Source: DATARH01 sp035504075 (lineage in GTDB: Bacteria > Pseudomonadota > Alphaproteobacteria > ATCC43930 > CGMCC-115725). From it: a stretch of 5,933 nucleotides of DNA. A program made the translations under genes and the position numbers. The stretch lies in assembly GCA_035504075.1 (NCBI GenBank), contig DATJSO010000017.1:1-5933 (forward strand), in the 5' to 3' direction. Below the pieces are notes generated by a model. That model did no database searches, had not been told where the DNA came from, and saw only the letters and a program-made list of their open reading frames with translations. Positions 1-4,263 of the stretch are shown in pieces (position 1 is the first letter of the stretch; the number at the start of each line of letters is the position of its first letter).

Positions 1-756
1 GCGGTCGGCGCCGAGGCGGTCGCGCTCGGCGTTGCGCGCCGCGGCCGCCCGGTTGCGGTCGCCGAGATCGGTTCTGTCGCCCTTGCGCTCCATGCCCGCG
101 GCGATGGGTCCCAGATGCACCGTCGCCTCGCGGTCGAGACCCTGATCGACAAAGCTGCGGCAATCGATGCGGCTGTCGGACCCGGCCTGCTCCAAGGCCC
201 GATTGCCGATTCGTTCCCACAGCAGGCGGATCGCCTCGATCTCGCGCGGCCCGGTCTTCAGGTCGTCGAGCTCGCGCGTCTTGGCGCCGAAGCCTTGCGG
301 CCCGAGCCGCCGCGTCGTCATCAACAGATGCGCATGAAAGTTTCGTCCGTCGCCGTGCCGGTCCGGCGCGTGCACGGCGAAATCGACGGCGACCCCATAC
401 CGGCGTATCAGGGCAGCGGCAAATTCGCGCACCGCCGCGAGTCGCTCTCCGCCGTCAAGCTCGTGCGGCAATGCCAGAATGACGTCGCGCCCCGTTTTGG
501 CGCTCTCCGGCCGAGTCGATTTATCCTCCGCGCGTTCGGCGGCGTTCCACAATTCGGCGCGATCCCTGGCCCATTCCGGCGCGCCGGCGGGGGTCATTAT
601 CTGGCTGTGCAGAACCCCGCTTTTGCCCGTGAAATCCCACACGACGCCGAGCCGGTCGTCGCCGATGTTTTCGGCCGCGCGATAGGCAGCGGCCGCGACA
701 ACGCTGCGGCCGGCGCTCCTGGAGATCGTCTTCACCTGCAGCGAATAGATCGCCAT
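1..756 (-). CDS. mobA: MobQ-type relaxase (MobA/MobL, TraA-like), N-terminal part, truncated by the window edge
   Basis: This gene encodes the DNA-nicking transesterase that cuts oriT and pilots the single strand during mobilization. The first 252 residues are visible and the frame stays open to position 1. The protein begins MAIYSLQVKTISRSAGRS and continues with AAAAYRA, a typical MobA/MobL start. Tyr4 and Tyr25 are the visible N-terminal tyrosines; I do not assign the catalytic one. The metal-binding histidine motif is His129, then Asn139, His141 and His143 (NFHAHLLMTTRR), as in MobQ enzymes. A later segment (about 220-252) is Arg/Asp/Ala rich and probably starts a linker. The ATG at 754-756 fits family starts, although no strong ribosome site precedes it. 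The gene is divergent from the accessory gene at 983, with oriT between them. Whether a helicase or primase domain follows, as in TraA or MobA-RepB, cannot be seen. The symbol is a family-level label. Confidence 0.92.
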   Translation of the reverse strand, partial: MAIYSLQVKTISRSAGRSVVAAAAYRAAENIGDDRLGVVWDFTGKSGVLHSQIMTPAGAPEWARDRAELWNAAERAEDKSTRPESAKTGRDVILALPHELDGGERLAAVREFAAALIRRYGVAVDFAVHAPDRHGDGRNFHAHLLMTTRRLGPQGFGAKTRELDDLKTGPREIEAIRLLWERIGNRALEQAGSDSRIDCRSFVDQGLDREATVHLGPIAAGMERKGDRTDLGDRNRAAAARNAERDRLGADR

Positions 757-838
757 GCGTCGTGCCGCATCCGGCGGTTGATCCTGCGGAAACGGCTTAT
801 CCTATCCTGCGGCCGCAAGAAAGCCCTTGTGCAGCACG

Positions 839-869
839 GCATTGCGCCCGCAATGCGTAAGTGCGCCCT
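839..869 (+). other. oriT: oriT: inverted repeat plus MobQ/IncQ-like nick core
   Basis: A perfect 7-bp inverted repeat (GCATTGC at 839-845, GCAATGC at 850-856, 4-nt loop) is followed one base later by TAAGTGCGCCCT at 858-869. As I recall it, the RSF1010/R1162 oriT has the same plan: an inverted repeat, then TAA(A/G)TGCG|CCCT with the nick after TGCG. By analogy the nick would fall between 865 and 866 on the plus strand. The site lies in the 226-bp intergenic region between the divergent relaxase and accessory genes, the usual place for a MobQ oriT. The sequence match is direct; the exact nick position is inferred. Confidence 0.85.
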
Positions 870-982
870 TCGCCAAAAACGGCGGGATAGCCCTGGCGGA
901 GCCGCCTCGCTAAACTCTCGATTGCCGAGCCTCGCCTGTCATGCCACCATGATCCCCGACATCGCGCTACCGAAGACCTACG

Positions 983-1333
983 ATGCCACGACCCCGCACG
1001 ACCGACCGCCTCCTTCTGCTGCGCCAGAAACGCGACCAGCTCGATGCCCAGCTGAAAGCGCTCGAAGCCCGCAAAAAACAAGCCGAACGCAAGGCCGATA
1101 CCCGCCGCAAGGTCATCGCCGGCGCGCTCGCACTGGAGCATTTTGCCAAGAACCGCGACAGCGAGTTCGGCCGCGTCATGTTCCGCCTGCTCGACGAATA
1201 CGTCGTCCGCCCGCATGACCGCCTGCTGTTTCCCGACCTCCCCGAGCCGCAAGCCGCCGCTGCCGATACCGGCGGCGAGTTCGTGCGCGCCGGCCGCGAG
1301 ACCGCTGCCGGCGCCCCGCCACCCGCGCCCTGA
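983..1333 (+). CDS. small mobilization accessory protein (MobC/TraD-like)
   Basis: This 116-residue, strongly basic protein resembles small alphaproteobacterial mobilization proteins encoded opposite a MobQ relaxase. Residues 8-42 are a charged, probably coiled-coil helix (RQKRDQLDAQLKALEARKKQ). The hallmark ADTRRKVIAGALALEHFAKN follows at about 38-57, then a conserved-looking stretch ending near LLFPDLP (about residue 86). The last 30 residues are Ala/Pro rich and probably disordered. The family is thought to help the relaxase open or bind oriT within the relaxosome, in the cytoplasm. The ATG at 983 fits the homologous start, but the ribosome site is weak. The gene starts about 114 bp beyond the oriT nick core and ends just before the terminator shared with the converging DUF736 gene. 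MobC and TraD are names for related roles, so I assign no symbol. Confidence 0.78.
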   Translation: MPRPRTTDRLLLLRQKRDQLDAQLKALEARKKQAERKADTRRKVIAGALALEHFAKNRDSEFGRVMFRLLDEYVVRPHDRLLFPDLPEPQAAAADTGGEFVRAGRETAAGAPPPAP

Positions 1334-1341
1334 AACGCGCG

Positions 1342-1368
1342 AAAAGGGCGGCCCGCGGAGGACCGCCC
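1342..1368 (-). terminator. hairpin terminator between converging genes
   Basis: GGGCGGCCC at 1346-1354 pairs with GGACCGCCC at 1360-1368 with one mismatch and a 5-nt loop. Read on the minus strand, the stem is followed by TTTT (1345-1342), giving an intrinsic terminator for the DUF736 gene that stops at 1380. It also lies 13 bp past the stop of the plus-strand gene, where it could act bidirectionally, but there is no T-run on that strand. Confidence 0.7.
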
Positions 1369-1379
1369 CCGGCCGGAGC

Positions 1380-1718
1380 TTATTCGGCCTTCGCCTTGCG
1401 GCTGTCGCGCGACCAGACGAGGATAAAGCCCTCGCCTTCGGTTGACGCCATCAGGGCGCAGTTGACCGGCGCCGGCAGCGCCGGATCGTCGAGCTTGACC
1501 GAGAGGTAATCGACGCCCTCCCTGCTGCGGCTCTTCCACGCAGCGCCCAGCTCGATGTCGCCGGCTTTGCTGTCGCCGATGACCCGGTAGTGCGGCGCCT
1601 TCTCGGCCGTCGCCTCGCTCGGCTGGAACACCAGCTTGCGCGGGCCGGCGGTCAGCGTCGCAAGCTCGCCGGTATAGCGGTCCTGCGCTTTGCCATAGGT
1701 GAAGTGTCCGATTATCAT
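1380..1718 (-). CDS. DUF736 family protein
   Basis: This 112-residue protein is recognisable as DUF736, a small cytosolic family common on alphaproteobacterial plasmids and integrative elements; its biochemical role is not established. Family landmarks are the start MIIGHFTYGKAQDRYTGEL, a central PHYRVIGDSKAGDIELGAAWK (about 42-62), YLSVKLDDPALPAPV (71-85) and a C-terminal FILVWSRD (98-105). The length is normal for the family. The frame stays open far upstream, but the ATG at 1716-1718 is chosen because the family motif begins there and AAGGAGA lies five bases upstream. The gene lies downstream of repC on the same strand, separated by 263 bp of structured non-coding DNA, and ends at a terminator. 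The context suggests a plasmid-backbone role, but nothing in the sequence shows which one. Confidence 0.93.
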   Translation of the reverse strand: MIIGHFTYGKAQDRYTGELATLTAGPRKLVFQPSEATAEKAPHYRVIGDSKAGDIELGAAWKSRSREGVDYLSVKLDDPALPAPVNCALMASTEGEGFILVWSRDSRKAKAE

Positions 1719-1723
1719 GACTG

Positions 1724-1730
1724 TCTCCTT
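1724..1730 (-). promoter_or_regulatory. ribosome binding site fixing the DUF736 start
   Basis: AAGGAGA on the minus strand sits five bases upstream of the ATG at 1718. It decides for the 112-residue product over the much longer open frame, which runs upstream into the repC coding region. Confidence 0.85.
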
Positions 1731-1743
1731 TTCGCTTGATTGA

Positions 1744-1891
1744 AGGCCCCGGCATGGGGCCTCGATGGCGACCGGAGACGGCCTGAGGCTCCGGCGGCGG
1801 CGGGGCGAGCCGCGGAGGGGGATCACCCGGCTTGGCAGGCGCGCAGCGGCCGAAAGCCGGGGACACCGCGGCGAGGGCAAAGCCCTTGCCC
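1744..1891. other. hairpin-rich non-coding stretch between repC and the DUF736 gene
   Basis: Three perfect inverted repeats lie here: AGGCCCC/GGGGCCT at 1744-1762 (5-nt loop), CCCGGCTT/AAGCCGGG at 1826-1861 (20-nt loop) and GGGCAA/TTGCCC at 1875-1891 (5-nt loop). None has a clear T-run after it on the minus strand, so none is a textbook terminator for repC. The first sits just upstream of the DUF736 ribosome site. Reading frames through this DNA give low-complexity Arg/Pro/Ala sequence, and I see no gene. It could be an mRNA leader, a processing region or a terminator of unusual form. Confidence 0.45.
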
Positions 1892-1981
1892 CACAGCGCC
1901 GGAGTGGGCCGTAGGGCGCCCGCGAAATCGAGGCCCGATCCGGGGACCCGGCGAAACAGACAGGCCTGGCGGACACGCCGG

Positions 1982-3301
1982 TCATGCGCGGAACCCGTCC
2001 GGCCGGCGATCCCTGCCCCGGCTGCGCTCGTGTTCCGGCTGCGCGGCACGGCGCAGCGCCCAGACCGTGCGTTCGAGGCGCAGCTCGCCGAGCTTCGCCC
2101 GGGCGACCATGCCGTGGAAGTAGCCGCCGGGGGAGGCCGTGAAATGCCCCGGCTCCTTGGTCGAGACGACCGCCAGCGCGACGGCGGCCAATTCGCGCCC
2201 CATGGCCAGGCAAGCCTCGCCCCACAGGGCTTTCGAGACGCCGAGGTCGTGGCGCAGCCAGTCGGCGGCATCGATCAGCTCCGGCCAGGTCGGGCTCGGC
2301 CGCCGCAGATAGGGCTTCAGCCGCGGGGCAAGACGCACCAGTTCGTCCGGCGCGACGCCGTGCAGCATGCCCTTATCCGGCCGTCGCCGCAGCGCCGGCG
2401 CCGGCAATGAAGGCTCAGGCCCCTGCCCTGCCCGGTTACAGTTCTCGGCTGCGATTACCGTATCCTGTTCAGGATCGGGGGTTGGTTTGTAGTTGTTATA
2501 GTGGGGCCGGTTTTTCGCCCCCATGGGGCCGGAATCCATTGTTCCTAACAAGGCTTCCAGCCGCTCGCGCGCCGCGGTTTGACGGCGTTCGAGGCTCGCC
2601 ACTCCGACTTCCATCTCATCCACCCGCTCGACGGCCCGCAGCGCGCGCCCCAGAGCCGCCATATCGCGGGCCAGGGCCGGCCATTCCTCGCCGGCAAAGC
2701 CGTACTCGCTGGCGGTCTCCAGGATCTGGACGATGGCCTTTTTCGCGATCGTCGCCCGCCGGCGCAGGCGGCCCATGGCCTGGCGCACCGTCCTGCCCTC
2801 CTCCGCCAGCCGGCGGAACTCGCCATAGCGGGCCGCGATCGGCGCAAGATCGAAGCCGTAGGCCTCGACGATGCGTCCCTGCGGGTCGCGGCAGCCGTAG
2901 CGCTTGCCGTTGGCGCTGTCCTTCATGCTGACGAGGCCGAGCTCGATGAGCCGCCGGTTGATCGCCTTCGCCTGCGTCGGCGACAGGCCGAGCGCTTCCT
3001 GCTGCATGCGCGCCGACGGCCAGACGATCGGCCGCGCGCCGGCCTGCCAATCCTGCGGCTGCGTAAAGCAGAACAGCCAGTCGACCGCATGCACGAGGCG
3101 CGGCGAAATCCCCAGCTGCGGCGCGGCTTCCTTGAAGGCCGCGAGCAGCTGGCCCGGCATCGCGGCGCCCGCCGGCAACCCGGCAAAACCCTCGGCCGCC
3201 CGGTCGGTCCTTAGCAGCCCCGGCGTCAATCGCCGGAAGCCGGTCGCGCTGCGGGCAAACCCCGCCCGTGGCGCCCCTGGGGCGCAATTTTCGTGTGCCA
3301 T
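1982..3301 (-). CDS. repC: plasmid replication initiator RepC
   Basis: RepC is the initiator of alphaproteobacterial repABC-type plasmids. This 439-residue protein is close to the usual length of roughly 400-440. The N-terminal winged-helix-like domain has WLFCFTQPQDWQAGARPIVW (75-94), then QQEALGLSPTQAKAINRRLIELGLVSMKDS with NGKRYGCRDPQGRIVEAYGF up to residue 150. A basic helical part follows (GRLRRRATIAKKAIVQILE, 177-195) and a coiled coil near 223-252. A variable linker (253-315) precedes the RepC C-terminal domain: APDELVRLAPRLKPYLRR (317-334), ADWLRHDLGVSKALWGEACLA (346-366), PGGYFHGMVARAKLGEL (391-407). The ATG at 3301 is chosen over one 25 codons upstream because AGGAGGA lies five bases before it. 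repA and repB do not precede it; a terminator, a predicted antisense RNA and an RHH gene do. oriV is expected inside the gene. Confidence 0.96.
   Translation of the reverse strand: MAHENCAPGAPRAGFARSATGFRRLTPGLLRTDRAAEGFAGLPAGAAMPGQLLAAFKEAAPQLGISPRLVHAVDWLFCFTQPQDWQAGARPIVWPSARMQQEALGLSPTQAKAINRRLIELGLVSMKDSANGKRYGCRDPQGRIVEAYGFDLAPIAARYGEFRRLAEEGRTVRQAMGRLRRRATIAKKAIVQILETASEYGFAGEEWPALARDMAALGRALRAVERVDEMEVGVASLERRQTAARERLEALLGTMDSGPMGAKNRPHYNNYKPTPDPEQDTVIAAENCNRAGQGPEPSLPAPALRRRPDKGMLHGVAPDELVRLAPRLKPYLRRPSPTWPELIDAADWLRHDLGVSKALWGEACLAMGRELAAVALAVVSTKEPGHFTASPGGYFHGMVARAKLGELRLERTVWALRRAAQPEHERSRGRDRRPDGFRA
2426..2518. other. oriV: candidate oriV inside the repC inter-domain linker
   Basis: In studied repABC replicons the origin lies within the repC coding sequence, in a relatively AT-rich central segment. 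Here the part encoding residues about 262-292 is visibly poorer in GC than its surroundings, mainly 2434-2502, and includes the palindrome ATCCTG-TT-CAGGAT at 2462-2475. It falls in the variable linker between the two RepC domains, where protein constraint is low. The position is inferred from the family; no iterons were seen. Confidence 0.45.
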
Positions 3302-3306
3302 CGCTT

Positions 3307-3313
3307 TCCTCCT
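3307..3313 (-). promoter_or_regulatory. ribosome binding site fixing the repC start
   Basis: AGGAGGA on the minus strand, extended by further purines, lies five bases upstream of the ATG at 3301. It is the strongest Shine-Dalgarno sequence in the window. It supports this start over the ATG at 3376, which has no comparable site and overlaps the antisense promoter. Confidence 0.88.
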
Positions 3314-3329
3314 CTCGGGTTGGATCGCG

Positions 3330-3370
3330 ACGGGCAAGCCCCGCCCGTTGACGGAAACGGCAATTTCCGT
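3330..3370 (-). promoter_or_regulatory. two tandem stem-loops in the repC leader
   Basis: ACGGGC/GCCCGT (3330-3348, 7-nt loop) and ACGGAAA/TTTCCGT (3351-3370, 6-nt loop) are adjacent perfect inverted repeats between the predicted antisense RNA and the repC ribosome site. An 8-bp direct repeat, CCGTTGAC, occurs at 3345-3352 and 3367-3374. Known repABC leaders fold differently depending on antisense RNA binding and so mask or expose repC initiation. These stem-loops are candidates for that switch; the alternative pairing was not computed. Confidence 0.5.
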
Positions 3371-3398
3371 TGACAAGAGCGGTAACTAGAGGCTAGTG
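3370..3398 (+). promoter_or_regulatory. plus-strand sigma-70-like promoter opposite repC
   Basis: A perfect -35, TTGACA (3370-3375), is followed after 17 bp by CTAGTG (3393-3398) as the -10; an 18-bp spacing gives TAGTGT. The -35 matches the alphaproteobacterial TTGAC preference, while the -10 is only moderate. The -10 overlaps two CTAG sites (3386 and 3393). Transcription would start near 3405 and run away from repC towards a strong terminator at 3450-3484. Confidence 0.62.
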
Positions 3399-3404
3399 TC
3401 GGGG

Positions 3405-3484
3405 CTGCGATCTTCCCGACGTAAGCCTTCCAGGCCCGTCACGAGTTTTGAAAGCCCGCCCGGCAAGGCGGGCTTTCGTATTTT
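3405..3484 (+). ncRNA. predicted counter-transcribed RNA controlling repC (ctRNA/incA-like)
   Basis: A promoter (TTGACA at 3370) and an intrinsic terminator (hairpin 3450-3477, TTTT to 3484) on the strand opposite repC bound a predicted transcript of about 80 nt. It lies upstream of repC, in the mRNA leader. In repABC plasmids a short antisense RNA in this position, encoded between repB and repC, pairs with the leader, lowers RepC synthesis and acts as an incompatibility factor. The arrangement here is the same although the upstream genes differ. No plausible protein is encoded within it. Start and end are estimates, and the function is inferred from location and architecture. Confidence 0.65.
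3450..3484 (+). terminator. strong intrinsic terminator of the antisense RNA
   Basis: GAAAGCCCGCC (3450-3460) and GGCGGGCTTTC (3467-3477) form a perfect 11-bp stem with a 6-nt loop, followed by GTATTTT on the plus strand. On the minus strand the stem lies 12 bp past the RHH gene stop but is followed by AAAAC, so termination there should be weaker. That would let some upstream transcription reach repC. Confidence 0.85.
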
Positions 3485-3489
3485 CCGGG

Positions 3490-3702
3490 CTAATTACTGC
3501 TGGGCGATTCCCTCCCCTGTTCGATCAATTGCAACAGCGCCTGGCTGCGATTGCGCAAGCCTTGGCGCTGCTTGAACTCGTCGATAAAGGCGACCGTCTC
3601 GCGCGGCAGCGCGGCGATGATCTCGCGTTGCCCCTCCGCCGCCAAGCGGCGGCGATAGGCGCGCATTCCCAAGGCGTTGGGGTTCGCCGCGATAGCCTTC
3701 AT
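3490..3702 (-). CDS. ribbon-helix-helix (CopG/Arc-like) DNA-binding protein
   Basis: This 70-residue basic protein has the layout of an RHH repressor. A short strand-like segment, IIAALPRE (about 28-35), is followed by helix TVAFIDEFKQRQG (36-48) and helix NRSQALLQLIEQG (51-63), with a polar tail ending GRESPSSN. Such proteins bind DNA as dimers through the paired strands. The start is set at the ATG at 3702 because GGAGGAA (3712-3718) lies nine bases upstream; the ATG at 3720, giving 76 residues, lacks a ribosome site. The gene lies between the partition genes and repC on the same strand. I recognise the fold but not a named family. It may regulate copy number or its own transcription, or be an unpaired antitoxin-like protein, as no toxin gene adjoins it. 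Confidence 0.75.
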   Translation of the reverse strand: MKAIAANPNALGMRAYRRRLAAEGQREIIAALPRETVAFIDEFKQRQGLRNRSQALLQLIEQGRESPSSN

Positions 3703-3711
3703 CCAGCCGAC

Positions 3712-3718
3712 TTCCTCC
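3712..3718 (-). promoter_or_regulatory. ribosome binding site fixing the small RHH gene start
   Basis: GGAGGAA on the minus strand lies nine bases upstream of the ATG at 3702. It overlaps the first codons of the alternative ATG at 3720, which makes the upstream start less likely. Confidence 0.65.
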
Positions 3719-3720
3719 AT

Positions 3721-3751
3721 TACTAGTGGAGGACGCTAAAACTAAAACTAG
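3721..3751. promoter_or_regulatory. CTAG and CTAAAA repeats at the small RHH gene start, possible operator
   Basis: Immediately upstream of the RHH gene are the palindrome ACTAGT (3722-3727), two tandem CTAAAA hexamers (3736-3747) and a final CTAG (3748-3751). CTAG also occurs at 3386 and 3393 in the antisense RNA promoter, and I find it nowhere else in the window. An operator for the adjacent RHH protein is a reasonable inference; no promoter hexamers could be fixed here. Confidence 0.45.
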
Positions 3752-3911
3752 ATGCTGTCTACCGGCTCGCCGGCCAGGACTCGCGGCTGTGCTTTGGAAT
3801 CCTTGGATTCACGGGCGAATTTCGCAGGCGGATTCATTGCATGATGCCGGCTTGCACGTCTCGCCTGTATCCCGAATCAGCGCGACTCGCATATGTTGCA
3901 TCGCGAAGATT

Positions 3912-3967
3912 TCATTAATTCATGAACCCCTAAATTCAGTAATTCATGAATTTAGGGGTTCATGGTG
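3912..3967. repeat. parS: cluster A of phased 8-bp repeats (candidate centromere)
   Basis: Reading from 3912 in 8-bp steps, units starting at 3912, 3920, 3936, 3944 and 3960 match or nearly match TCATGAAT (exact at 3944); those at 3928 and 3952 are degenerate. RHH partition proteins typically bind short tandem repeats of 7-8 bp. The cluster covers the end and the downstream flank of the RHH partition gene, and its AT content contrasts with the GC-rich surroundings. Assignment as a parS site is inferred. Confidence 0.7.
3921..3964. repeat. perfect 18-bp inverted repeat at the partition operon end
   Basis: The arms are 3921-3938 and 3947-3964, separated by 8 bp. Each contains a CATGAACCCC block and an AT-rich inner part. 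The right arm contains the RHH gene stop (3952-3954), and AATTCATGAATT at 3941-3952 is itself palindromic. Transcribed leftwards it would form a long hairpin, but no T-run follows on the minus strand, so it may be a partition site, an mRNA-stabilising hairpin or an imperfect terminator. Confidence 0.75.
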
Positions 3968-4263
3968 CGCCGTCCGCGCTTGTCGCGGATTTCCTCATCC
4001 GACACCTCGATGCCGAGGCCGCGCACGGCGCGCAGCATCAGGGCGCGCAGGCTGGCCCGCTCCTTCGCCGCCAGGATGCCGAGTTGCTCCCGCACATGCT
4101 CCGGCACCAGCACCTGCAGCGGCACCTCCCGCGTACCGCGCGGCAGCGCCGGGGCCGCCGCCGGCGTGCGCGCCTTTGGCGACGCCGCAACAACCGGAGA
4201 CGCCGGCCGCGCCGTCGCCGGCGGCACCGCGCTCAACAGCGCGCCAAGCTGCTTGCTCCTCAT
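3952..4263 (-). CDS. RHH centromere-binding partition protein (ParB partner, ParG-like)
   Basis: This 103-residue protein is the likely centromere-binding partner of the ParA encoded just upstream. Residues 1-44 are Ala/Pro/Arg rich and probably disordered, like the flexible tails that stimulate ParA ATPase in small partition proteins. An RHH domain follows: strand VPLQVLV (47-53), helix PEHVREQLGILAAKER (54-69), helix SLRALMLRAVRGLG (71-84), then a charged tail ending RRTMNP. The start ATG (4261-4263) overlaps the parA stop in an ATGA arrangement, implying translational coupling. Its 3' end lies inside a cluster of 8-bp repeats that it may bind, along with repeats in and upstream of parA. 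It is unrelated to the large HTH-type RepB/ParB proteins. The RHH fold is seen only as a pattern; the partner role is inferred from gene order. Confidence 0.82.
   Translation of the reverse strand: MRSKQLGALLSAVPPATARPASPVVAASPKARTPAAAPALPRGTREVPLQVLVPEHVREQLGILAAKERASLRALMLRAVRGLGIEVSDEEIRDKRGRRTMNP

Noticed and set aside
115..1218. A 367-codon open frame on the plus strand
   Set aside because: It lies antisense to the relaxase, crosses the oriT region and overlaps the accessory gene in another frame. Its Arg/Pro/Ala-rich sequence has no recognisable motif, as expected of shadow frames in GC-rich DNA.
1719..2225. N-terminal extension of the DUF736 protein to 281 residues
   Set aside because: The family begins at MIIGHF, a good ribosome site precedes the ATG at 1718, and the extension overlaps the repC 3' end in another frame.
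967..2271. A 434-codon minus-strand open frame spanning the accessory gene, DUF736 and the repC end
   Set aside because: It overlaps three better-supported genes in other frames, and its composition is low-complexity Arg/Ala/Gly/Ser without family motifs.
2545..3287. Several minus- and plus-strand frames overlapping repC
   Set aside because: All are alternative frames of repC with Arg/Ala-rich sequence. RepC motifs run continuously through a single frame from 3301 to 1982.
3302..3376. RepC start 25 codons upstream, at 3376
   Set aside because: It lacks a ribosome site and would make the leader hairpins and antisense promoter coding, whereas AGGAGGA lies exactly before the ATG at 3301.
3490..3702. 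Antitoxin of a toxin-antitoxin pair
   Set aside because: No toxin-sized gene adjoins it: the downstream side holds a terminator and the repC leader, and the upstream 250 bp have no supportable frame.
3448..3726. A 92-codon plus-strand open frame over the terminator and the small RHH gene
   Set aside because: It starts just upstream of the terminator hairpin, runs antisense to the RHH gene, and has no ribosome site or recognisable motif.
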